Positions 34,377 through 43,251 of a DNA stretch of 64,000 bases are shown here, in pieces. The position numbers were made by a program, and so were the translations under genes. Each line of letters starts with the position of its first letter. Positions within the stretch are counted from its first letter, which is position 1. The notes under the pieces are model-generated. The model did not search any database. It was not told the origin of the DNA and saw nothing but the letters and a program-made list of their open reading frames with translations. The stretch lies in contig NZ_JACYGY010000001.1 of NCBI RefSeq assembly GCF_015221875.1, positions 5,434,501 through 5,498,500 on the forward strand, read 5' to 3'. Source of the stretch: Dyadobacter subterraneus (GTDB lineage Bacteria; Bacteroidota; Bacteroidia; Cytophagales; Spirosomataceae).

Positions 34377-35090
34377 ATGAAACGTACCATTTCAATTTTT
34401 GTCCTTTTACTAATTGCTGTTCTGGGAAAAGTGTCTGCACACGCTTTATGGATTCAAACCAGTACAGTTGGAAAAGCCGGACAAAAACAGGCAATCAAAA
34501 TCGTATATTCTGAACCGAACGACAAACCGGAAAAGATAGCAGACTGGTATTCAGATGTTAAAGATTTCACCTTATGGGTTACCGGTCCTGATAAACACAA
34601 AGTTAAACTACCAACAACCGAAGCCGTGGATCATTTTACATCAGAATTCACACCAGAAAAAGAGGGTGTTTACACAATCAGCGTGAGCCATACCGCGAAA
34701 GAACTTGGAGGTAAAACTAAGTATCAGTTCAATGCCAGTGCAGTTGTTGCCATTGGGAAATCCGTTGCCGGAAATGATCCTGCACTTAACCCGAATGATA
34801 TCAGTGTTTTTGCAGATGCAAGCAAAACTTATAAAGTCAATAAGCCTTTCGCATTAACAGGTTTTATCAAAGAAAAGCCGGCTGATAACTTGCAGGTAGC
34901 CGTTCATTCACCTAGCGGATGGAATAGAGAAATCAGTACCAATACCCAGGGCGTTGCAGAATTCACACCAATCTGGCCTGGAACTTATAGTATTGAAGCA
35001 TCAAAAAGCGAAAAAGAAGAAGGCGAACATAATGGAAAAAATTACACCTCGGTGTGGCGTTGCGCCACTGTTTTACTTGACGTTAAATAA
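34377..35090 (+). CDS. DUF4198 periplasmic protein, predicted mature N-terminal His
   Basis: 237 residues. Signal peptide MKRTISIFVLLLIAVLGKVS plus A21, with a good cleavage site (VSA) before H22, so the mature protein should begin HALWIQTS. DUF4198 domains are related to the substrate-binding part of nickel/cobalt uptake systems (NikM-like). A free N-terminal histidine is a known copper or nickel ligand in CopC and NikM-type proteins. Two beta domains follow, about 25-130 and 150-237 (SVFADASKTYKVNKPFALTG). With the TonB receptor and DoxX it forms a likely metal-uptake unit. Metal identity is inference. Confidence 0.82.
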   Translation: MKRTISIFVLLLIAVLGKVSAHALWIQTSTVGKAGQKQAIKIVYSEPNDKPEKIADWYSDVKDFTLWVTGPDKHKVKLPTTEAVDHFTSEFTPEKEGVYTISVSHTAKELGGKTKYQFNASAVVAIGKSVAGNDPALNPNDISVFADASKTYKVNKPFALTGFIKEKPADNLQVAVHSPSGWNREISTNTQGVAEFTPIWPGTYSIEASKSEKEEGEHNGKNYTSVWRCATVLLDVK

Positions 35091-35149
35091 CAACAAATCT
35101 TCATCAACGTTCGGGCAGCCTGTTCAATATTCCACGGGCTGCTATATAT

Positions 35150-35187
35150 AAAAACCACCTTCGGGCTTTGCTTGTAAGGTGGTTTTT
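35150..35187. terminator. Bidirectional terminator between DUF4198 and gntK
   Basis: AAAAACCACCTT (35150-35161) pairs with AAGGTGGTTTTT (35176-35187), 12 perfect pairs. Confidence 0.93.
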
Positions 35188-35200
35188 ATTGAAATTATAA

Positions 35201-36673
35201 TCAATTATTTTCTATTCCTGCATTGGCAAGCACGCCGATTGTGCCTTTCCCGAATTTTTCGTAAACGGAAACATATTCTTTGTGCACTTTTTTATCAACT
35301 TTAAATATCGTGCTGACCGGTGTAAAATATTGCAGATCAGATAATTTCTCAACCACGCCCAAAGCCTTCAATCCCACCATCGCCGCTCCTACCGTTCCGG
35401 TATCAACCGTATCATTTAAAGCCACTTCAATTCCGAAAACATCTGCAAGCATTTGTACCCATAAGGGGCTATGCGCAAAACCGCCGTTGGCATAAATCGT
35501 TTTTACCTTTTGTGTTTCAAGCAAAATTTTACCGATACTGAATAGATTCAGCAAAATTCCTTCCATCACAGCGCGTGCAAAATGCGGTTTTGTATGTTGA
35601 ATATCGAGCCCAAGGAATCCGCCTCTTACCGCAGAACTCCATATCGGAGCGCGTTCACCTAAAAGATAAGGATAGAACAAAAGTCCGTCTGAGCCGGCAT
35701 TAATTTTCGCCGCTTCGTCGAAAACCTGATTAAAATCGCTGTCTGTAAAAAAGGTTTCTTTCAACCATTGAAAAACAACAGCGCCGTTATTTGAAGGTCC
35801 GCCGATGACGTAGGTTTTTTCATCCAGAATATAACAAAACGTACGCATATTGGTGTCCAGATACGGCACGTCCGAACAAATCCTGGCAGCTCCGCTTGTA
35901 CCAATTGTGACAGCCATAGCGCCAGGCAAAATTGCTCCGCTTCCCAGATTTGCCAGACAGCCGTCACTAGCACCCATAATTAAGGGAACGCCGGCAGAAA
36001 GTTTAAAACCATTATTGGCTGGTAATTTTTCAATATGATATGGAGAAACTGCTTCCGACAAATAACTTTCGTCGAGTCCAATTTGATTCAGCGTCCAGTC
36101 ATCCCATTTTTTATCTTTTATATTGAACAATCCGGTTGCCGAAGCGATCGAATAATCAATGACAAAATTGCCTGTAAGACGATAAACGATATATTCTTTG
36201 ATTCCGATAAATCTTTTTGCAGCCTTGAAAATCTTCTTTTCATTTTCTTTCAGCCAGATCAACTTGCAAAGTGGCGTCATGGCGTGAATTGGCGTACCAT
36301 TATTTTGATACATCTTTTTCCCTTCCTTCGATGCACGCAATTTTTCGGCAATTTCCGCACTCCGGTTATCGGCCCAAATGATAAGGTTCGTCAATTGTAA
36401 CCCATCTTCATCCATCGCCATAATACTGTGCATGGCCGTGCTGAAACATACGCCAAGGGTTTCTCCCTGCGGTTTACAGGTTTCGCTGACAACCTGAATT
36501 GAATGGCAAACCGCTTTAAAAATGTCATCCGGATTTTGTTCGCTCCATTCGGGTTGTGGATGAAGCATTTCATAACCTTCGCTGTGTGAAGCAAGAATTG
36601 CGGCCGTTTTTGTGTCAAAAGCAGTGGTTTTAACGTTTGTCGTACCTATATCAACACCAATTATAAATGACAT
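35201..36673 (-). CDS. gntK: FGGY-family gluconokinase
   Basis: 490 residues. FGGY kinase fold: phosphate-1 loop IGVDIGTTNVKTTAFD, the gluconokinase-type string FSTAMHSIMAMDEDGLQLTN followed by WADNRS, and the adenosine region YANGGFAHSPLWVQMLADVF. The AMHS...WADNRS block points to gluconokinase rather than xylulokinase or glycerol kinase. It phosphorylates gluconate to 6-phosphogluconate for the Entner-Doudoroff or pentose phosphate route. No gluconate permease lies next to it. Promoter box found upstream. Confidence 0.85.
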   Translation of the reverse strand: MSFIIGVDIGTTNVKTTAFDTKTAAILASHSEGYEMLHPQPEWSEQNPDDIFKAVCHSIQVVSETCKPQGETLGVCFSTAMHSIMAMDEDGLQLTNLIIWADNRSAEIAEKLRASKEGKKMYQNNGTPIHAMTPLCKLIWLKENEKKIFKAAKRFIGIKEYIVYRLTGNFVIDYSIASATGLFNIKDKKWDDWTLNQIGLDESYLSEAVSPYHIEKLPANNGFKLSAGVPLIMGASDGCLANLGSGAILPGAMAVTIGTSGAARICSDVPYLDTNMRTFCYILDEKTYVIGGPSNNGAVVFQWLKETFFTDSDFNQVFDEAAKINAGSDGLLFYPYLLGERAPIWSSAVRGGFLGLDIQHTKPHFARAVMEGILLNLFSIGKILLETQKVKTIYANGGFAHSPLWVQMLADVFGIEVALNDTVDTGTVGAAMVGLKALGVVEKLSDLQYFTPVSTIFKVDKKVHKEYVSVYEKFGKGTIGVLANAGIENN

Positions 36674-36707
36674 TTTAATTAAGCGTAAATTGAATTTTAT
36701 AACCTGA

Positions 36708-36715
36708 CAAATGTA
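36708..36715 (-). promoter_or_regulatory. Promoter -7 box for gntK
   Basis: Minus strand TACATTTG, an exact TAnnTTTG match 35 bases before the gntK ATG. Confidence 0.55.
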
Positions 36716-36818
36716 TTATATTCCGCCGCTTTGTCCTTTGAATTAACAACGAATAATTTAAAATCTGTAAAAATCCTTGTTATCTGCATTTTCTGTGTCG
36801 GCATTCACTAATTTTTAT

Positions 36819-36826
36819 TATTTTCG
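36819..36826 (+). promoter_or_regulatory. Promoter -7 box for the 62-aa gene
   Basis: TATTTTCG, one base off TAnnTTTG, 38 bases before the ATG at 36865. Confidence 0.4.
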
Positions 36827-36864
36827 CAGTAGTAAATCAATACTATTAAAATTTTTATTGAACC

Positions 36865-37053
36865 ATGGCTGACGACGTACACGTACATAGCAAACCTGAA
36901 GGAGCTTCACTTGGTGCTTCTATCGTAATATTTTTATTGTTAGTAATCATTCTCGCAGTATTTGGAGATCTTTTTACTTTTATCTTCGGACTTATCGGTC
37001 TTGTAGTAACATTTGCTGCATTTTACACTGATCACTCCGCAGACGGTCACTGA
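36865..37053 (+). CDS. 62-aa two-span membrane protein
   Basis: 62 residues: a charged N-terminus with His residues (MADDVHVHSKPEGASLG), two close hydrophobic spans (about 17-33 and 36-54), and a His/Asp tail ending DHSADGH. Unknown family. A promoter box upstream and a terminator downstream (37102-37156) support a real monocistronic gene. Confidence 0.65.
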   Translation: MADDVHVHSKPEGASLGASIVIFLLLVIILAVFGDLFTFIFGLIGLVVTFAAFYTDHSADGH

Positions 37054-37095
37054 AATTTCTTATTTCCCTCACAGGAAATATCGGACTATAATATA

Positions 37096-38322
37096 TTAAC
37101 GAACGGCCAATTCCGGAAGTGCTTTCAAAACCTTCCAATCGAGTTGGCCGTTTTTTATTGTCCATTCTTCTTCAAAAACACAGGTATCCTCCAGATCGAT
37201 ATACTCAGCAATTGCTTTGTCTTTATCAAGCCGAAGTTTTACAAATCCGTTATAACCAAGCTGATATCTTCCTAATTCCAGTCTGATACGGCGGTCGTAC
37301 AAATGTATTTTTTCAAGATCCGTTTCATTGTCAGGCATTTTTATTTCCACGGGCAAACCTCCATGTCCAAGACAACGGCCAAAAGCCATAGGTCCTTTTC
37401 CATTTACATCTTTGTTATAAATAACCAGACGATGATCATGGCCCCAAAACCAGACAATCGTTCTTTCGAATTCTCCCATCAATTCCCTAAGCTGGGCACC
37501 CGGCCTGGTATATTCTTCACGGAATGCTGAAATGTAAGGATGATGACTCAAAATAATTAATCCGCGTTTATCATCAGGATCACCCAGTTTCACCACATCC
37601 CGAAGCCATTCAATCTGTTCTTTTTTCAAATGACAATCAGGTGGCGAAACAATTTCCAGCAACGGCCGGCTTACCGAAGTATAACCGGTATCAATTCCAA
37701 TTACGCGCCAGAAGTCATTTTCCAGACAGAAAAAACCAGCCTGCTGCGTTTTTCTCACCTCTCCCTCCTGCGCATACATTGAGGGAAGCAAATGTTGAAA
37801 AAAAGCATTTCCATTGGAATACATTTCATGATTTCCTGACAACGCCAGACTTCCCGACGCGCCATAATACCAGGATGCATAAGGTGCCGTAAAATTCTCC
37901 TCAACTTCTTTTGGCGTTCCGACAAAATAAATATCGCCCATATGAATCGTGTAATCCGGCGCATAACGAGAAACCAAATGGGCTACTTTATCAGATTCAG
38001 CTGTATCACTTGCCCAGTCAGAAAGTAAGGCGATGCTGATTTCTTCCCGGCTCGGAACAGAAGATTGCAGTTTGTAAATACCAGTATCGCCATTTCTGGG
38101 ATAGGCCTGATATGGATGTCGCGGACCGAAGCGACTTTTAAGATAATGCCAGGCGAAACCGAATAAATTGGTTTTGAAAAATTCAGAAATAACGTTGGTA
38201 ACGGATGAAGTTTCCTTTACATGTTTTTCATAAAGTTCCTGTTGGGTTTTTGCATGATTTTCCGCTTCACTATGTCCTAATGCAAGAAATTTCTTAGTCC
38301 GTTCTTCTGATTTTTCCTTCAT
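37096..38322 (-). CDS. Calcineurin-like metallophosphoesterase
   Basis: 408 residues, no signal peptide. Metallophosphoesterase motifs: GDIYFVG near 145, GNHEMY near 185, LSHHPYISAF near 255 and WGHDHRL near 292. The first motif, normally DxH, here reads LLSDWASDT, with a tryptophan and alanine after the aspartate, so the His ligand of metal 1 is missing or replaced. The family hydrolyses phosphomonoesters or diesters of many kinds. Monocistronic; substrate unknown. Confidence 0.85.
   Translation of the reverse strand: MKEKSEERTKKFLALGHSEAENHAKTQQELYEKHVKETSSVTNVISEFFKTNLFGFAWHYLKSRFGPRHPYQAYPRNGDTGIYKLQSSVPSREEISIALLSDWASDTAESDKVAHLVSRYAPDYTIHMGDIYFVGTPKEVEENFTAPYASWYYGASGSLALSGNHEMYSNGNAFFQHLLPSMYAQEGEVRKTQQAGFFCLENDFWRVIGIDTGYTSVSRPLLEIVSPPDCHLKKEQIEWLRDVVKLGDPDDKRGLIILSHHPYISAFREEYTRPGAQLRELMGEFERTIVWFWGHDHRLVIYNKDVNGKGPMAFGRCLGHGGLPVEIKMPDNETDLEKIHLYDRRIRLELGRYQLGYNGFVKLRLDKDKAIAEYIDLEDTCVFEEEWTIKNGQLDWKVLKALPELAVR
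37102..37156 (+). terminator. Terminator for the 62-aa gene, inside the convergent CDS
   Basis: AACGGCCAA (37102-37110) pairs with TTGGCCGTT (37144-37152), with T to 37156. The whole signal lies in the last 60 bases of the metallophosphoesterase coding region. The loop is long (33 bases) with its own small stem GGAAG/CTTCC. Confidence 0.5.
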
Positions 38323-38614
38323 TAATAATTAAAAAATTAGCAGTTATCCAGTTGAGCCTGATGATTGATAATCGTGTTTCAAATGCTTTAAGTTAGTTAA
38401 AAAATTCAGGCCACTGAATGAATTCAGAAATAGCAGCTTTGAATTCGAATGAAAAGTATTTACATTTTTCTATACAGATTAAAATATAAATTATCACAAA
38501 ATGCTCATTTTTAGATATTTATATTCAAAATTAGAATACTATACCAATCGTTCTTTAATCCTCATAAACTTCAACGTATATTCAAAAAGTTTTAACCACC
38601 AAAACCAAATAAAG

Positions 38615-39130
38615 ATGAAAAAATTGTTACTTTCTGCTATGCTGTTGTTTACAGCCCAGAGCCTATTTGCTCAAACCGCAACAACCAAAATGATAGCGGA
38701 CTTCGAAAGAGCAAAAACCTACACCAAACAGTATCTGGATGCGATGCCGGAAGACGGTTATGCGTTTAAACCAACACCGGAAATGCGGTCGTTTGCTCAG
38801 CAAATGGATCACCTTGCGGATGTAAATTATGCATTTATTTCAGCAGCGACAGGCAAAGCAAGTCCATTTAAAGAATCATTGGAAAAAGCCGCAGACCAAT
38901 CCAAAACTGCTGTAACCAAAGCGACACTTGACAGCTATGATTTCATCATCAATGCTTTGAAAGAAATGAAAGATGCTGATCTTGAAAAAGATGTGAAGGT
39001 TTTTGGAAAAGATCTTAAAGTGAAAACTGCTTTCGAAAAAGACTTCGAGCACCAGACGCATCACCGTGGACAAACGACTGTTTATATCCGTTTGAAAGGA
39101 GTTAAGCCTCCGCAGGAAATGTTGTTCTAA
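38615..39130 (+). CDS. Secreted DinB-family protein
   Basis: 171 residues from ATG 38615; a longer frame from 38501 would hide the signal peptide MKKLLLSAMLLFTAQSLFAQ, so I reject it. The DinB-like four-helix bundle shows a metal triad: H66 in QQMDHLADV and H146/H150 in HQTHHRGQT. The fold is shared with bacillithiol and mycothiol S-transferases, but most members lack a known reaction. The export signal is unusual but not rare in Bacteroidota. Monocistronic. Confidence 0.82.
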   Translation: MKKLLLSAMLLFTAQSLFAQTATTKMIADFERAKTYTKQYLDAMPEDGYAFKPTPEMRSFAQQMDHLADVNYAFISAATGKASPFKESLEKAADQSKTAVTKATLDSYDFIINALKEMKDADLEKDVKVFGKDLKVKTAFEKDFEHQTHHRGQTTVYIRLKGVKPPQEMLF

Positions 39131-39150
39131 TTTTTTAAAAGTTAAAAATT

Positions 39151-39184
39151 ACGACTCCGTCATGTCTTTTCATGGCGGAGTTGT
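39151..39184 (+). terminator. Terminator after the DinB-family gene
   Basis: ACGACTCCGTCATG (39151-39164) pairs with CATGGCGGAGTTGT (39171-39184) with two wobbles. It contains the ATG at 39172 and overlaps the next promoter. Confidence 0.75.
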
Positions 39185-39194
39185 GTTATTTTTG
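39164..39194 (+). promoter_or_regulatory. Promoter of the PgeF/YfiH gene
   Basis: TTTTC (near 39166), 18 bases, then TATTTTTG (39187-39194). Start of transcription would be near 39201. This places the upstream ATG at 39172 before the transcript and makes GTG 39220 the first usable start. Confidence 0.6.
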
Positions 39195-39219
39195 GGCTTT
39201 CAGAATTAACAATATTTTT

Positions 39220-39993
39220 GTGAAAGATCAGCCAAATTCGAATAACAAGCCTTTATACCGCGTTCCGGAAATTTTTAATGCCTTTACCAATCTCGTCTCT
39301 GGCGAAAGTACGCGTCACGGCGGCGTAAGTCAGGCGCCGTACAATTCACTGAATCTTGGCGGTTCAACAAAAGATACGCCTGAAAATGTTCTGGAAAATA
39401 ATAAAAGGTTTTTTCAATCGCTGAATATTGATTTTGAAAATGTCGCCAAGTCACATCAGGTACATGGTGCTGAAATTCTTACCGTCACAACCGCCGGCCG
39501 CTATGAAGGTTACGACGCATTAATTACTAATATTCCCAACATTCAGTTAGCCGTTACCATAGCAGATTGCACACCCATATTGATTTTTGATCCTGTCAAA
39601 AAAGCAGTAGCGGCCATTCACGCGGGATGGCGTGGGACAGTTCAGGAAATTGTTTTTATAACGGGTTTGGCGATGCAAAAAGAATATGGAACTGTTCCAG
39701 AAGATTGTCTGGCTTACGTTGGAACCTGTATTGATGAATGTTCTTTCGAGGTTGGTGAAGATGTTGCCGACAATTTCAACCCAACTTTCAAACGCTGGGA
39801 TGATCAGAAAAATAAATACTTTGTTGATTTAAAATCGGCCAATAGAGAACAATTGATTCGTTTTGGTATCAAACCTGAAAATGTAGAAGTTTCGCCATTT
39901 TCAACGGTTTTGCATAATGAAGATTATTTTTCATATCGTTACGAAAACGGTATGACCGGAAGAATGCTGGTGACTATCGGATTAATTGAATAG
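39220..39993 (+). CDS. pgeF: Purine nucleoside phosphorylase/polyphenol oxidase family (YfiH, PgeF)
   Basis: 257 residues from GTG 39220 (VKDQPNSNNKPL). An in-frame ATG at 39172 lies inside the previous terminator and upstream of the predicted transcript start, so it is unlikely. The metal-binding signature of DUF152 is present: AKSHQVHGAE, TIADCTPILIFD and AAIHAGWRGTVQE. Members act as purine nucleoside phosphorylases or as peptidoglycan editing factors that remove wrong L-Ser. It ends 4 bases before the end of the convergent lamin-tail gene. Confidence 0.88.
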   Translation: MKDQPNSNNKPLYRVPEIFNAFTNLVSGESTRHGGVSQAPYNSLNLGGSTKDTPENVLENNKRFFQSLNIDFENVAKSHQVHGAEILTVTTAGRYEGYDALITNIPNIQLAVTIADCTPILIFDPVKKAVAAIHAGWRGTVQEIVFITGLAMQKEYGTVPEDCLAYVGTCIDECSFEVGEDVADNFNPTFKRWDDQKNKYFVDLKSANREQLIRFGIKPENVEVSPFSTVLHNEDYFSYRYENGMTGRMLVTIGLIE

Positions 39994-39997
39994 TATT

Positions 39998-41691
39998 CTA
40001 ATTTTTAACGACTACCACTTTCCTTTTATACTGTTTTTTTTCGCCAGTCGGATCAAAAATATCGATCAGAATCAGGTAATATCCGGTTTGAACGACAACG
40101 CCATTTTCATTTCTGCCATCCCAGGAAATTTCCCCGTCTGTTCCAATGAGCTGATTTCTGAGAAGGTTTTTAATCAGTCTGCCATTTATATCGAAAATAT
40201 TGATCGTCGCGATTTTACCTGATTGCGTCAATTTATATTTTATTTTTGCAAAACCTACGGAAACATTATCCGGAACAAAAGCTTCCGGCTCTACTTCAAA
40301 GATATCCTTTTCCACATTGGTTTTTATTTGAGAATTTGCATAACCCGGTGTTGCATTTCCGGAAGTTGCAGCTGCTGAATGCCAGTTGGAAATGATTTTC
40401 GAAGAAATATTCGCATCCGCTTTTTCAAGAGAAACTCCTTTTTTGTTGGTAATTAAAGGATCCTGCATGTCTTCATTATAATCGAATCGGTCATAAATCT
40501 TATCATCCTGATTTTTAAGGATAACACCACCTTCGGCGTTTGAATAAGCGGGAAGTGAAGTCATGCGCAGGAAATTTCCAGACGAATTGACCGGATAAAG
40601 CTCTTTAATTAGCTCCGGATTTGTAGTTAAGGCAAGATATTCAAAAGGTGCCAAAATAAAATTGTCGGATGTGATAACCCTGGAAACATCCGGTTCGCCA
40701 TTTTTTACATTACCCAATGACCAGTTTTTCAGGTCAATATATTTACTGGTGCGATTATAAATTTCAACAAAATCAACACCTCCTTCCGGTGGATTGAATA
40801 AAATTTCATTTAAAACTACATCGCCGGAATCTGCCTGTATGGGTAACCCAATTGTAAAATCCGCCTGACGTAAAATATTCCCGGCGCAATCTGATAGATT
40901 CCTTACCGATAAATTATACTTCTCACCCGCCAAAAGTGGAGAATCCAGCGTAGCAAAAAGAACGTGAAATTGAGGCGATTCCAGTTTTTTCTTGACGATT
41001 TTTCGACCTGCCAAATCTATCATTGCGCCTGAAGTTGCAACCAGACTATCCAGTTTTTCATCAGCAATAATTCTTAACTCAGTCGGTGACGTTACGTCAA
41101 TACGTTGAATGACAGGAGCCTCAGAATCCGGATTACTATTTTTGACACTGTTTACTTTCGCCGCGTTCCGCCAAGTGGATCTTCTGAAACCTTCCAATTA
41201 TTTTGTTCTCCACAGGGATTATCAGAATCAATCATTTCAATCGCATAACCCCCAGCGCGCTTGTCGGAAGACCACCAGCTACTTTCGTAAGAAACTGAAA
41301 ATACCAGGTTATTTCCGGGTCGATACAGCGAAATTGTGCCCGCTGTGTTAGGTAAAGAAAAAGTTGAAAGGGGAATTATTTTTCCAAAACCATTAAAACT
41401 GGCAGCGTTTACTTTATTACAAAGCAGAACATATTCTTCTGGCTGAATTACCGAATCCGGAAAAACGGCTGTCCTTGTACCAATGACTAACTTCCAGTTT
41501 TTCAAGGATAAAGCCTGTCCACTTCGGTTGTACAATTCAGTATATTCAATTGCCGGTAACCCAACAACCGGCGTCGGATCTACCATGATTTCCGAAATAA
41601 CTACACTATTATAACCTTGACTAAAAGAATTGGAATTAAGAATCAAAGACAGCCCAACAATAAAAATGCCTTTCCAATTGAAAAACGCCAT
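39998..41691 (-). pseudogene. Lamin-tail-domain cell-surface protein, broken by one frameshift
   Basis: The first 540 bases encode a signal peptide and a lamin-tail (LTD) domain (SVVISEIMVDPTPVVGLPAI) and stop after GGTRRK. The remainder, in another frame, continues with NPDSEAPVIQRIDVTSPTEL, a second LTD-type domain (VVLNEILFNPPEGGVDFVEI) and a FlgD-like end (GEISWDGRNENGVVVQTGYY). Near 41160-41165 the minus strand reads ACGCGGCGAAAGT; adding one C (ACGCCGGCG) gives the expected GGTPAKVNSV and joins both parts to about 560 residues. So one base is missing: a real pseudogene, a phase switch or a sequencing error. Product would be an exported surface protein. Confidence 0.85.
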
Positions 41692-41790
41692 GTTTCCGTA
41701 AACTTAGATCATACATAATCTATACGGAATGCTGCGATTATGGTAACGTTCGGTAAAATGTAACGCAAACCAAAACGGCTATAAACAAAA

Positions 41791-41816
41791 AATTCAACTC
41801 ATTTCGGAGTTGAATT
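41791..41816 (-). terminator. Terminator after the histone H1-like gene
   Basis: AATTCAACTC (41791-41800) pairs perfectly with GAGTTGAATT (41807-41816). On the minus strand a T-run follows. Confidence 0.85.
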
Positions 41817-41844
41817 CAATCTGATATTTTAAAGCAACGATATC

Positions 41845-42258
41845 TTATTTGCCTTCTTCTGTTTTCGCTGGTTCAGTTGCAGGAGCTTTAACGGGAGCAG
41901 CTGCCGGTTTTGGTGCTGGCGCAGCAGCTTTTGGAGCGGGAGTCTTAGCTGGCGGAACAGCAGCAGGCTTAGACGAGGCCGACGCTACCAAAGTAGCTAC
42001 TTTTTCTGCATGTTTCTTTTTATCCTTTTTTGACTCTTTTTCTTTTTTTGGTGCTTTTGCCTTTTTCTCCGCATTCTTAGCTTCTTTCTCTTTTCTCTTA
42101 GCTTCGTCTTTTAGAAATTTCGAAACTTTTTTTGCCAATTTAGCCGATGCTTTCTCAATTGACTTCTTTATTTTTTTTGAATCAGCAGTTACCGCATCAA
42201 GTTTCGTAACAAGTGTTTCTGCGATTTCGGTAGTAAGTTTTTTCGTTGCGGATTTCAT
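41845..42258 (-). CDS. Histone H1-like Lys/Ala/Pro-rich protein
   Basis: 137 residues. Residues 1-50 are a helical lysine-rich region (TADSKKIKKSIEKASAKLAK); 50-88 are almost entirely charged (KRKEKEAKNAEKKAKAPKKE); the last 50 are Pro/Ala-rich repeats (PAKTPAPKAAAPAPKPAAAP). This is the composition of bacterial H1-like nucleoid proteins, probably disordered and DNA-binding. Family-level homology in low-complexity sequence is weak evidence, so the role is tentative. Monocistronic with its own terminator. Confidence 0.65.
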   Translation of the reverse strand: MKSATKKLTTEIAETLVTKLDAVTADSKKIKKSIEKASAKLAKKVSKFLKDEAKRKEKEAKNAEKKAKAPKKEKESKKDKKKHAEKVATLVASASSKPAAVPPAKTPAPKAAAPAPKPAAAPVKAPATEPAKTEEGK

Positions 42259-42407
42259 ATTTTAAGAATTATTTTTAAAAATAAGACCAGAAGTATGAAC
42301 GGCTAATATTCTTGCATCCAGCCGTTTGTTAAATAAATCATACTCTTATCTTTCAACCTGCAAATACCGTCTAATAATTCCAGAAGAGCAAATAAAACGT
42401 GTTATAT

Positions 42408-42938
42408 TTATGTTAAATTTTTCTTGATAAATTCCCATAATACAATTCCCGCCGATACCGACACATTAAATGAATGTTTGGTCCCGAATTGAGGTATTTC
42501 AATACAGGCGTCACAAACCTCAATTACATCATCTGCTACGCCTTCTACTTCATTTCCAAACACAAATGCGCAGGGAACATCAGGCTTTGGATTGAAATTC
42601 TGGAGCAATGTACTTCCCTCCGCCTGTTCAACAGCAAAAACCTGATATCCTTCTTCTTTCAATTTTAGAACGGCCTGTAAAGTACTTTCTTCTTTTTCCC
42701 AGATCACCGCATTTTCAGCTCCCAATGCACTTTTTGTAATTTCTCTGTGCGGAGGATTGGGGGTATACCCACACAAAAGCATCTTCTCAGCCCTGAACGC
42801 ATCCGCTGTACGAAAAAATGATCCCACATTGTTAAGACTACGAATATTGTCCAGTACAATTACAAATGGAAACTTATCCGATTCTTTAAACTCTTTAACC
42901 GACAAACGGTTCATTTCCTCAATGAGCAGTTTACGCAT
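42408..42938 (-). CDS. SpoU/TrmH-family RNA 2'-O-methyltransferase
   Basis: 176 residues, a bare SPOUT domain. Motif 1 NIRSLNNVGSFFRTADAF, motif 2 AFVFGNEVEGV and motif 3 KHSFNVSVSAGIVLWEF form the knotted SAM site. It methylates a ribose in tRNA or rRNA; without the extra N-terminal domain of rRNA enzymes it is most like TrmL or a tRNA enzyme. Exact target unknown. Confidence 0.92.
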   Translation of the reverse strand: MRKLLIEEMNRLSVKEFKESDKFPFVIVLDNIRSLNNVGSFFRTADAFRAEKMLLCGYTPNPPHREITKSALGAENAVIWEKEESTLQAVLKLKEEGYQVFAVEQAEGSTLLQNFNPKPDVPCAFVFGNEVEGVADDVIEVCDACIEIPQFGTKHSFNVSVSAGIVLWEFIKKNLT

Positions 42939-43251
42939 TGCAATAGATTTCGATAAAAGTATATTAATTAATTTCCAGACAAACGTACAACGAATTATTT
43001 CAAAACAGGAAAAATGTTAATGCCCGACTTTATACAAGCTATTTAAAAACAAATCATATCCATCCATTAATTACTTAAAAAATTAAGTAGTCCATAAAGC
43101 AATGTTCCACTACTATAAAATCAAAATCTTACTACATTTATCACGAAATAATATTAACGATTTGATTTTTTTATCAAATCGTTACTTACAGTATAATCCG
43201 ACGTCTATTGGATAGTTAATCGGATTGTTACTAAAATTTATTCCCTTAATA
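42939..43251. other. Divergent gap between the methyltransferase and sensor kinase
   Basis: About 310 AT-rich bases. A minus-strand promoter box TACGTTTG (42987-42980) serves the methyltransferase. I see no exact box for the kinase and no other structure. Confidence 0.45.

Noticed and set aside
41849..42265. Plus-strand frame of 138 codons rich in Ala/Gly/Phe
   Set aside because: Antisense of the Lys/Ala/Pro-rich H1-like gene; its odd composition is the mirror of that low-complexity code, and the terminator at 41791 fits the minus gene.
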